Below are positions 23,092 to 31,580 of a stretch of DNA of 64,000 nucleotides, in pieces. The stretch is taken from NCBI GenBank assembly GCA_015499995.1, contig JADNRV010000114.1:1-64000 (forward strand). Direction: 5' to 3'. The notes under the pieces were generated by a model. That model did no database searches. It was not told where the DNA came from and saw nothing but the letters and a program-made list of their open reading frames with translations. This DNA comes from Flammula alnicola (lineage: Eukaryota; Basidiomycota; Agaricomycetes; Agaricales; Strophariaceae). A program made the translations under genes and the position numbers. Position 1 is the first letter of the stretch; each line of letters opens with the position of its first letter.

Positions 23092-24305
23092 CAGTACTTT
23101 GCTGTGCCCCACCTATTCCAGTAGGAATGACTGGAATCCAGTGGAATGAGACTGGAATCCGGTGGAATGGAACTGGAATCTAGTGGAATAGACCAGATTC
23201 CAGTGGAATGAGACTGGAATAGAATGAAATAGGACTGGAATCCACTAGAATGGACTGAAATACATTGTATTTTGATTCAATTTAGATGTCACATGTCACA
23301 GGCCCTTGAATTTGTCAAAAAAAGTCACGCTTATTCAGTATCCCAAATCCTTTTGCCAAAACCATCCAGTAAAAACCAAATCTAAATATAGAAATTCAGG
23401 GTCCAAAATCATTTAAAATGGGTTGCTAAAACTGCAGGGTCCACCCTAATTTGGCTGGTGTCTGAAACCAAAAATTCAGACAGAAGTCATAGGTCACATC
23501 TGTCACACTTGTGTGACCTATACAAATCAACTCCTTTATATATTCTATTTGTCTATTTGAGATATCTATACTATAAATCAAAGAGGGACTTTCTTATGTG
23601 ACAGACAAAGTCCTGTCACAGTTGGTCACAGACAAACAAGTCACATCTCTCTGTCGTTCTCTAAAACTAGGCTAATGGCACGTCCGTGCGAAGCATGGGT
23701 CTATTGCTAGTATACATTATGTGACTAACTCGTGAGTGATTCAGGGTCAATAAGGTACCATCAGATTTAGAATTTTGAGGAGATTCTAAATATATTTATA
23801 TCATGTGATCCAGACAGGCAATATTACTGTATTTAGGCTGTTTTTGGAACTGTGGGAATTTTATGCCCAAAAAGGCAATCATAGCACCTGCTCCAAAACC
23901 CATGTACCTTTTGAAATCATGTGATTTGCTGCTCTTGTTGATGAGAAAAATGCAAAAAACTCGCCCAAACCCAAGTCTTTTCAAAATCACCTGATCCAAA
24001 TATTGAACTTCCTAATTTGGAATATGTCTTGGCACAGTTTCCAATTTTATTTCGATATCATAGACAGGTACCGACATCTATTTCTATATATAGACATTAG
24101 AAATCACCAAATCATAATGCATTTTGATTTCATTCCAGCCATTCCACTCCTGTGGCATTCCGGTCACCATTCCAGTGGAATCTCGGAATTTGCCCCTTTT
24201 TCAAAAAATTTCCAAATTTTGGCAGGATATTCCACCGGAATGGCCTCATATTCCACTGGATTCCACCGGATTCCGGTAGGAATAGGGGGGCACAGCAAAG
24301 ACCTC
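23092..24305 (-). mobile_element. M2: short TIR element, 8-bp TSD, GGAAT-type repeats
   Basis: Inserted in Gypsy ORF3 with TSD tcatcgcg (23084-23091 and 24306-24313). The left end is CAGTACTTTGCTGTGCCCC and the right end, reverse-complemented, GAGGTCTTTGCTGTGCCCC, so the termini match over most of 19 bases but differ at the first few. Subterminal ggaat/attcc clusters lie at 23110-23260 and 24120-24290. The core (cagggtcaataaggtaccatca and following) is that of M1 in reverse orientation. It holds a small Helitron-like insert and lacks the tRNA-like segment. Confidence 0.85.
23565..23710 (+). mobile_element. Miniature Helitron-like element inside M2
   Basis: Starts TCTATACTATAAATC and ends with the imperfect hairpin CCGTGCGAAGCATGG a few bases before CTAG. 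It lies between an A (23564) and a T (23711), the insertion site preferred by Helitrons. At 146 bp it has no coding capacity. A hairpin followed by CTRR is the diagnostic 3' end of this class, so the call rests on both termini and the A|T flank. Confidence 0.6.
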
Positions 24306-24459
24306 TCATCGCGACTGACGTTGACAAGCCACCACCATCATTAGAATCCTCTTTGACAAATGCCTCTCTTTCTTACCCACCCACGGCGCACCTTGCTGGA
24401 ATGCCCAAGGTTGTAATCTCTTGAACGAAAACTCCTGCCACCGTTATTCGCGCTTTGCC

Positions 24460-25565
24460 GAGGTCTTTACCCTCCCCCCTTATTCCTGGTGGACTCCGGA
24501 TGGACTCCGGCGGAGTGGAACAGTCCATATGGAGTCCAGGTGGACTATTTTTTGGCTGAGACCCCAGCCAAATTTTATTCCGGACTCCTGGTGGAGTCCA
24601 GATGGAGTCCGGACAAACTCCAGAGACTCCATGCGGAGTCCCAGGAGTCCACTGGTTTTATAGTGGAACAGGAGTCCCAGGAGTTCAGATGGAGTCCAAC
24701 AGGAGTCCAGGTGGTCCAACAGGAGTCTGGTGGTTTCCTTTTTTGGACATACTGTTATTTTTAGCAACTATATAAAAATTACATATTATTACATAAAATG
24801 ACATCAAAGTGGCACTGTTGGATCTATTTGTAATCAACAAATTCCATATTTAGCAAGCACAATTTTTAAAAGACTCGTGTTCGGTCGAGTATTTTGTGTT
24901 TTTCTCACCAACCGAAGCATCTATTAATAGGATTTTTGCATATTTAGGGTTTTGAAAGCAGGCTCTATAACTACCTTTTTTGGCAAAAGGTTCCCACGGT
25001 CCTGGGACCAGCCAAATAAAGCAATATATCATGCTGACATAATCTGGTGAGAATCTCCTTAAATTTCTGAATCTGATGGTACCCCACTTGACCCTGAATC
25101 TTGTGACTAATGTCACAAAATAGATAGATATATTAGAGAAAGGGAGGTATATAGGGCGCTTTTTGTGCTTGGTTAGACAAGGTTCTCTGGTGTAGTGGTT
25201 AAATGGTTTGTTCTGATAGCTCTCTGGTAGCTCTGGGTTCAATTACTGCTTAATGCAAACTTTTTGATGATATTTTTTTTCTGAGTTTTGTCTAAGTCCA
25301 CCAGTTGACGTTGCGTCATTTGTGGACGAGTCCATCCGGAGTTTATATGGAGTCCATGTGGATTCCACCGGACTCCATGTGGACTCCATGTGGACTCCAC
25401 CAGACTCTATGTGGAGTCCAGGTGGAGTCCATATGGACTCCACTTCTTCATAGTGGACTCCACCAGACTCCATGTGGAGTCCATCAGGAGTCCATCTGGA
25501 CTCCGCCAATTTTATGCGGAGTCCGTGGAGTCCACCAGGAATAGGTGGAGGAGGGTAAAGTACTG
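24460..25565 (+). mobile_element. M3: short TIR element, 8-bp TSD, GGAGTCCA-type repeats
   Basis: TSD gctttgcc (24452-24459 and 25566-25573) in Gypsy ORF3. Ends are GAGGTCTTTACCCTCC and, reverse-complemented, CAGTACTTTACCCTCC. Both subterminal regions (24485-24735 and 25320-25540) are built of ggagtcca/tggactcc repeats in both orientations instead of the ggaat repeats of M1 and M2. The core between them is shared with M1, for example ttcccacggtcc and ctgaatctgatggtacccc. No open frame of note beyond repeat-encoded ones. Confidence 0.85.
25180..25252 (+). other. tRNA-like segment inside M3
   Basis: A-box-like tggtgtagtggttaaatgg and B-box-like gggttcaattact, spaced as in a tRNA gene. It matches the segment in M1 (about 20238-20322) and, on the other strand, in M4. 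A full cloverleaf is not evident. Confidence 0.5.
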
Positions 25566-26669
25566 GCTTTGCCCAATAGATCGCAGGACGAACTAGAGGA
25601 CTTCACCGCTCAAATCGCTAATGAACTACGCTCAGTGTTGCTGCCTAACAACACTACTATGGAGTCTCCAACAGACGAAGGATGCCCCTATGCTGCATCT
25701 TTGCCATTAACTGGCCAGCCCGACTGTACGCTCCCCTCCAACTATCGTCGCTACATTCCTGGACTACATTGGAAGAAGCCCGATGACATCTACAAAAAGA
25801 ATCGAATCAGACCCACACCACTCTTTATTCCTTCAAATGCTATAATCATCGTCACCTTCGCTCATGCCTTTCATTCTACGATATGGCAATTTATTCTTGA
25901 TGCCAAACACCTTCGCCATACAATGGATCTACAAATTGGAACTCCGGTAATTTTCTTAGAAAATGAGGATCGTCCTCCGAGCTGACAATACTGCTACCAC
26001 CTCACTCGCATCCGGCTGTATGGAGAACAAGAAAGTTATGTCGAGGCCGTCGCATTCAACATCGACAACACTATTCACACTGAAGGAAGCATCAACCATC
26101 AACATGCCTCCTATCGTCCTCCTTATCCCCAATGCCCTCCTTCACAACTTTCGACATCAGATGAACATCGCCCGAGCACAGCAAAACGTGGTGAAGAGAC
26201 TCTACTTGTTCAAGACCATGTGGAAGAAGAAGTTCGGATCTTTTCGGAACCAGCAGTACCGGCCGTAGATAACACTGGCATCTCGACATCGACCACACCT
26301 TTTTATTCTGTATATTTTTATTTATTCATCATTCCTTCTTTTATGCTTGTATACGATAGCTGAGTTGGCGGAAGGAGAAAACAGTAAATATATTCCCACT
26401 TATGTAACTCTTTTGGACACGAACAAATTTTATCTGTATAAATATATATATTTCTCCTCAATTATTTTTACATCAGTGAAAATGAACGGAAACTTTGATT
26501 CTGACAACTGAGGACAGTTGAAATCTGTTCCCTGCGGATGTCAGGCGCTGACTTTGTTTGGAGTGAAACTCTGAATCAAACCGCTCACCTTCACTTAGCA
26601 AAAATAATAAATATTATTGTAATCACATGACAGGACATTTACCTAAACAATAACAATACTATGTGTACA

Positions 26670-27060
26670 TAGAGACATCTGCGCAGTCGCTCAGTGCTCA
26701 GATGACCGTAACCATGCAGTCGCTCAGTGCTCTGATGTCCGTATCCAGGCAGTTGCTCAGTGTTCAGATGACTGTAACCGTACAAACGGTAAGCGCTCAA
26801 ATGATCACAACCGTGCAGTTGCTAAGCGCTCAAGAAACGGTAACCCATGAGCAGTTGCTAAGCGCTCAATAATCATACCCATGTGCGTGATAAGCGCTCA
26901 GTAATCATACCCATGTGCTTGATAAGTGCTCAGTAATCATACCCTGTGCTTGATAAGTGCTCAGTAATCATACCCATAAGCTTGATAAGTGCTCAATAAG
27001 CATAACTGAGGGCTTGGTAAGCTTGACTGTGCAAAGCTGTGCGCTTGATAATCATAACTG
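26670..27060 (+). repeat. Minisatellite in Gypsy LTR
   Basis: About ten degenerate units of 30-35 bp with a core like gctcagtaatcataccca followed by tgtgcttgataagt. Early units read gcagtcgctcagtgctcaga. The units drift along the array, consistent with slippage and divergence. It is not a CRISPR array: there are no unique spacers between exact repeats. Confidence 0.75.
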
Positions 27061-27284
27061 TGCAGATGAGTAATAATCTTACCAATAACACTCTCGGCGC
27101 TTATTCAAAGCACATTAAAGTCCTAGCACAGCCACTAGATAGAATTAGTATAAATAACTGACCGTTTCCCCTTGAAATATCATCATACCAATTACCACTT
27201 AAAGTTATCAATTGACTAGCGCGAATCTAAGTCTATCTGTATATACAAGTTCAACTAAGAGTTGAACTTATCGTCTATTGAATT

Positions 27285-27725
27285 CAAAGAAGTATATCGT
27301 TACTTCTTTAGTCTTATCGTCTTCCGAATTTACTTAACGTCACTTATAAGAAGTATACCGCTACTTCTTCCATCTTATCATCTATTAAGAAGTCCCTTCA
27401 TATTACTTCTTATGTCTTTACGCTCTATGTCTCTCTGTCTATTAAGAAGTCCCTTCGTATTTACTTCTTACATCTTTATGCTCTACGTCTCTCTGTCTAT
27501 TAAGAAGTCCCTTCGTATTCACTTCTTACATCTATGCTCTACGTCTCTCTGTCTATTAAGAAGTCTCTTCGTATTTACTTCTTACGTCTACGCTCTACAT
27601 CTCTCTGTCTAATAAGAAGTTCCATCGTTTACTTCTTACTTAACTACACTCAACGTCTCTCTGTCTATCTAATAAGAAGTTCCTTCATTAACTTCTTACA
27701 TCTTACATCTTTCATCTTACAACTC
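27285..27725 (+). repeat. Tandem hairpin repeat in Gypsy LTR
   Basis: Seven or more units, the best ones 50-58 bp, each holding aagaagtcccttcg and, shortly after, its partial inverted copy acttctta, then a pyrimidine-rich ctacgtctctctgtct. Each unit could form a stem (aagaagt with acttctt). The array lies downstream of the putative TATA motif, so it would be in the transcript leader. Confidence 0.7.
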
Positions 27726-27913
27726 TTTGTTTGACTACAAAGAACTTACTGTCAACCAGGCTATCCTCTTAAGCTCCAAGTCAAATTTAATTTATCTCAT
27801 TTACTACATAAGTTGAGATATTTGCATTTGGAACTAATTTCTAGAATAAATTGGAATAGCCCGAATAAAGTACATTCCGGCGAAACCCAAGTGAACATCT
27901 TTTCACGCTGACA

Positions 27914-28258
27914 ACGCGTGATGCAGCTGTGCACCTAATATGAGCAACTCGAAGCAAGGGACACAGGAGCTACAGTGAGCTGAAGTCCAGAGTGAGTAAC
28001 TAATTGTATTGGGCAAAATACTAACTACTTGCCTGAAGTCCAGAGTGAGTAACTAAGGACTTCTGGCAAATGTCAAAAGACTTTATATACAAAATAGAAA
28101 GGATCTAGACATGATCTGGAGATTATCTAGAACTTGATAAGAATCTAATCTACAAATGCACAACAAGTGAAAAGGAGGAAGTGCAGATAAGAGATAAGAT
28201 AAGAGATAAGATAAGATAAGATAAGATAACTTGGAGACATGTGTAGGCAGTTTTAACA
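27914..28258 (-). repeat. Copia LTR, left arm, truncated by Gypsy
   Basis: Minus-strand LTR ending (top strand) in gcagttttaaca at 28258. It matches the solo LTR at 31953-32329 but lacks its outer 30 or so bases (tgttaaaggtggcaagc...), which are replaced by Gypsy LTR sequence. Confidence 0.75.
28185..28232 (-). promoter_or_regulatory. Cluster of GATA motifs in Copia LTR (left arm)
   Basis: Seven or more agataag/gataa motifs in about 45 bp. WGATAR is the binding site of fungal GATA zinc-finger regulators, such as nitrogen regulators of the AreA/NIT2 type. The same cluster appears in the right-arm LTR (31239-31287) and in the solo LTR (about 32258-32302). It may equally be a simple repeat. Confidence 0.4.
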
Positions 28259-28328
28259 TCTCCCCGTGATCTCACAAGTCTCCAAAGTAGACTACAGAGT
28301 CCATAGATAACAGTAAAGTAGAAAGAGA

Positions 28329-29760
28329 CTAAGGCCTAATGCCCATTTGGTCTCTACAAAATTGAACCTTGGGAGCAGGGAGTGGTTTGGTAAGAATATC
28401 TGCAATTTGTTCTGCAGTAGGAATATAAGAAGGGGCAATGCGTTTGTCATTAACAGCATCCCTAAGCCAGTAAAAGCGCAGATCCAAGTGCTTCATGCGC
28501 CCATGATGCTCAGGATTCTTGGACACACTGATAGCAGACTGATTGTCCATGTGTAAAGTAGATGGCTGATCAACAATATAACCAAATTCACCAAGGATAT
28601 TGCGCATCCAGGCAATCTCCTTGCCAGCTTCAACTGCAGCCACATACTCAGATTCAGTAGTGGACAAAGTAACAAGACTTTGCAGTTTACTGCCCCAGCC
28701 AATAGCACCACCAGCCATCATGGTCACATAACCACCAGTAGAGCGGCCAGTGTCAATGCAATCACCATGAGCAGCATCAGAGTAAGTGGTGAATAGCTCA
28801 GAGCCAATTTCACCAGAATACTGCAATTTGTACTCTAAGGTGCCCTTGAGATAGCGGAACAAATGCTTCACAGCAGCCCAATGCCTGGGACCAGGATTGC
28901 AGTTAAAGCGTGCCAAATAGGACACAGCATGCGCAATATCAGGGCGAGTCATGGTAGCCAAATACTGCAAAGACCCAATAGCACTGAGGTAAGGAGTATT
29001 GCGCATAGCTTCCACTTCTGCGGCATTCTGAGGACCCATGTCTTTGGACAAGACAGTGCCAGGTGCAATGGCAGTGAGGACAGGGTGTGAATCAGTCATA
29101 CTGTAGTGCTCAAGCATGTCCAGAATGAATTGGCGCTGATGAAGCGACACAAGATGCTTCTGGCGATCTCTAGTGACTGCAACACCAAGTAGGAACTCAG
29201 TGGGTCTGAGATCGTGACATTTGAAGTGCTGAGCAAGTTGCTTGACCACATTGTCAACAGCTGCAGTGGACTTGGATGCAAAGGTAATGTCATCAATGTA
29301 AATGGGCACAAAGATCTTGACCTGCCCATTAGAGTAGATATAGACAGAGCAGTCAGATTCAACGTGTTTGAAGCCCATCTCAGTGAGAGCAGCATGCAAC
29401 TTGATATTCCATTGACGCGCAGACTGCTTGAGACCATAGAGAGATTTTTGGAGTCTACAAACCATATTAGGTCCACCTTGGTGAAAACCTTCAGGTTGCA
29501 TCATGTATATCCACTCATCAAGGTCACCATTGGTAAAAGCAGCTGAAATGTCAACAGAGCGCAGTTCAAGGTTCTCAAGTGCAGCCAATGCAAAGATCAT
29601 GTGCAGAGTTGCAGGACGGAATGTGGGAGCAAAGACCTCGTGATAATCGACTCCAGGGCGTTGACTATAGCTCTTGGCGACCAAGCGAGCCTTGTAGTGC
29701 TCAATAGAACCGTCCGCATTGCACACCCAACCAGAGCCAATGGCCTTTTCTCCAGGTGGG
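28329..29760 (-). pseudogene. Copia pol, RT and RNase H half (left arm)
   Basis: About 465 residues with the Copia RT hallmarks: HYKARLVAKSYSQRPGVDY, SAAFTNGDLDEWIYM, LYGLKQSARQWN and the catalytic YIDD. RNase H follows with YSDAAHGD, STTESEYVAA and HMDNQSAI, ending ADILTKPLP. The frame extends about 50 bases into the spacer (KAIGSGWVCNADGS), which is also genuine Copia sequence, so the left arm is the longer one. Gag, protease and integrase are absent. It is followed by a purine tract (acggggaga) and the LTR, as expected for the 3' end. Confidence 0.85.
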
Positions 29761-29766
29761 AGTTAG

Positions 29767-31142
29767 TTGAGCACTACAAGGCTCGCTTGGTCGCCAAGAG
29801 CTATAGTCAACGCCCTGGAGTCGATTATCACGAGGTCTTTGCTCCCACATTCCGTCCTGCAACTCTGCACATGATCTTTGCATTGGCTGCACTTGAGAAC
29901 CTTGAACTGCGCTCTGTTGACATTTCAGCTGCTTTTACCAATGGTGACCTTGATGAGTGGATATACATGATGCAACCTGAAGGTTTTCACCAAGGTGGAC
30001 CTAATATGGTTTGTAGACTCCAAAAATCTCTCTATGGTCTCAAGCAGTCTGCGCGTCAATGGAATATCAAGTTGCATGCTGCTCTCACTGAGATGGGCTT
30101 CAAACACGTTGAATCTGACTGCTCTGTCTATATCTACTCTAATGGGCAGGTCAAGATCTTTGTGCCCATTTACATTGATGACATTACCTTTGCATCCAAG
30201 TCCACTGCAGCTGTTGACAATGTGGTCAAGCAACTTGCTCAGCACTTCAAATGTCACGATCTCAGACCCACTGAGTTCCTACTTGGTGTTGCAGTCACTA
30301 GAGATCGCCAGAAGCATCTTGTGTCGCTTCATCAGTGCCAATTCATTCTGGACATGCTTGAGCACTACAGTATGACTGATTCACACCCTGTCCTCACTGC
30401 CATTGCACCTGGCACTGTCTTGTCCAAAGACATGGGTCCTCAGAATGCCGCAGAAGTGGAAGCTATGCGCAATACTCCTTACCTCAGTGCTATTGGGTCT
30501 TTGCAGTATTTGGCTACCATGACTCGCCCTGATATTGCGCATGCTGTGTCCTATTTGGCACGCTTTAACTGCAATCCTGGTCCCAGGCATTGGGCTGCTG
30601 TGAAGCATTTGTTCCGCTATCTCAAGGGCACCTTAGAGTACAAATTGCAGTATTCTGGTGAAATTGGCTCTGAGCTATTCACCACTTACTCTGATGCTGC
30701 TCATGGTGATTGCATTGACACTGGCCGCTCTACTGGTGGTTATGTGACCATGATGGCTGGTGGTGCTATTGGCTGGGGCAGTAAACTGCAAAGTCTTGTT
30801 ACTTTGTCCACTACTGAATCTGAGTATGTGGCTGCAGTTGAAGCTGGCAAGGAGATTGCCTGGATGCGCAATATCCTTGGTGAATTTGGTTATATTGTTG
30901 ATCAGCCATCTACTTTACACATGGACAATCAGTCTGCTATCAGTGTGTCCAAGAATCCTGAGCATCATGGGCGCATGAAGCACTTGGATCTGCGCTTTTA
31001 CTGGCTTAGGGATGCTGTTAATGACAAACGCATTGCCCCTTCTTATATTCCTACTGCAGAACAAATTGCAGATATTCTTACCAAACCACTCCCTGCTCCC
31101 AAGGTTCAATTTTGTAGAGACCAAATGGGCATTAGGCCTTAG
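29767..31142 (+). pseudogene. Copia pol, RT and RNase H half (right arm)
   Basis: Same domains as the left arm, in the opposite orientation: YIDD active site near 30172-30183, RNase H and ADILTKPLP, stop at 31140-31142. It begins at EHYKARL right at the palindrome centre. An open frame continues upstream to 29601, but those residues are antisense left-arm sequence. The single Cys for Arg difference from the left arm is at about 30337. Confidence 0.85.
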
Positions 31143-31212
31143 TCTCTTTCTACTTTACTGTTATCTATGGACTCTGTAGTCTACTTTGGAGACTTGTGAG
31201 ATCACGGGGAGA

Positions 31213-31580
31213 TGTTAAAACTGCCTACACATGTCTCCAAGTTATCTTATCTTATCTTATCTTATCTCTTATCTTATCTCTTATCTGCACTTCCTCCTTT
31301 TCACTTGTTGTGCATTTGTAGATTAGATTCTTATCAAGTTCTAGATAATCTCCAGATCATGTCTAGATCCTTTCTATTTTGTATATAAAGTCTTTTGACA
31401 TTTGCCAGAAGTCCTTAGTTACTCACTCTGGACTTCAGGCAAGTAGTTAGTATTTTGCCCAATACAATTAGTTACTCACTCTGGACTTCAGCTCACTGTA
31501 GCTCCTGTGTCCCTTGCTTTGAGTTGCTTATATTAGGCGCACAGCTGCATCACACATTCCCGCGCTTGCCACCTTTAACA
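31213..31580 (+). repeat. Copia LTR, right arm
   Basis: Complete 368-bp LTR, TGTTAAAACTGCC to CACCTTTAACA, with TGTTA/TAACA termini. It has the GATA-rich tract at 31239-31287 and a TATA-type motif (gtatataaag) at about 31381. The pre-LTR sequence atcacggggaga is the polypurine tract. It is adjacent to LINE L7 sequence. Confidence 0.85.

Larger units (their letters stand above)
22947..26363 (+). pseudogene. Gypsy ORF3 downstream of pol, interrupted by M2 and M3
   Basis: Three pieces, 22947-23091, 24314-24459 and 25574-26363, lie in one frame once M2, M3 and one TSD copy each are removed, giving about 360 codons. TGA stops occur at 24422 and 25983. The product is Pro/Ser-rich at first, has a central part (SNYRRYIPGLHWKKPDDIY) and ends in a hydrophobic stretch (FYSVYFYLFIIPSFMLVY) that could span a membrane. 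I do not recognise a family. Its place after pol matches that of a third ORF in some Gypsy elements; an envelope-like role is speculative. The upstream start could be earlier, since the frame is open from 22735. Confidence 0.5.
1..27913 (+). mobile_element. Ty3/Gypsy LTR retrotransposon, 5' end outside window, heavily nested
   Basis: This is the body of one Gypsy element after removing inserts: ORF1 (7746-9397 and 14816-18508), pol (18538-22850), ORF3 (22947-26363) and a 3' LTR (26539-27913). Reading frames resume exactly across the inserts, which shows the pieces were once contiguous. The LTR starts TGTCAG and ends CTGACA, an inverted-repeat pair expected of LTRs. After 27913 the sequence is the inner part of a Copia LTR, so the element seems to have inserted into that LTR. 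The 5' LTR is not in the window; everything from position 1 to 7744 is LINE sequence inserted into ORF1. Five in-frame stops, all TGA, make it inactive. The extent left of 7745 is inference. Confidence 0.7.
26539..27913 (+). repeat. Gypsy 3' LTR
   Basis: Begins TGTCAGGCGCTGAC and ends TTTCACGCTGACA, giving TGTCAG/CTGACA inverted termini. A TATA-type motif (agtataaataactg) lies near 27150. Two internal tandem arrays (26670-27060 and 27285-27725) make this LTR long at 1,375 bp. The next bases, acgcg, may be the TSD in the Copia LTR. No second copy is present in the window to confirm the borders. Confidence 0.6.
27914..31580. mobile_element. Ty1/Copia element arranged as a near-perfect palindrome
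   Basis: Two head-to-head copies of the 3' half of a Copia element. The left arm, about 27913-29706, is minus; the right arm, 29767-31558, is plus; they are separated by a 60-bp spacer. Each arm has the C-terminal half of pol, a purine-rich tract and a 3' LTR pointing outward. The two pol translations differ at one residue (Arg versus Cys in LHQRQ/LHQCQ), so the arms are nearly identical. The right LTR ends TTTAACA at 31580 against LINE L7 (atgaattggg). The left LTR is cut at 27913 by the Gypsy LTR. Confidence 0.85.

Noticed and set aside
26670..27060. Possible CRISPR array
   Set aside because: Repeats are degenerate and contiguous, there are no unique spacers or cas genes, and the sequence is from a eukaryote.
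29601..29766. N-terminal extension of the right-arm Copia open frame
   Set aside because: It is the antisense of the left arm read through the palindrome centre and spacer.
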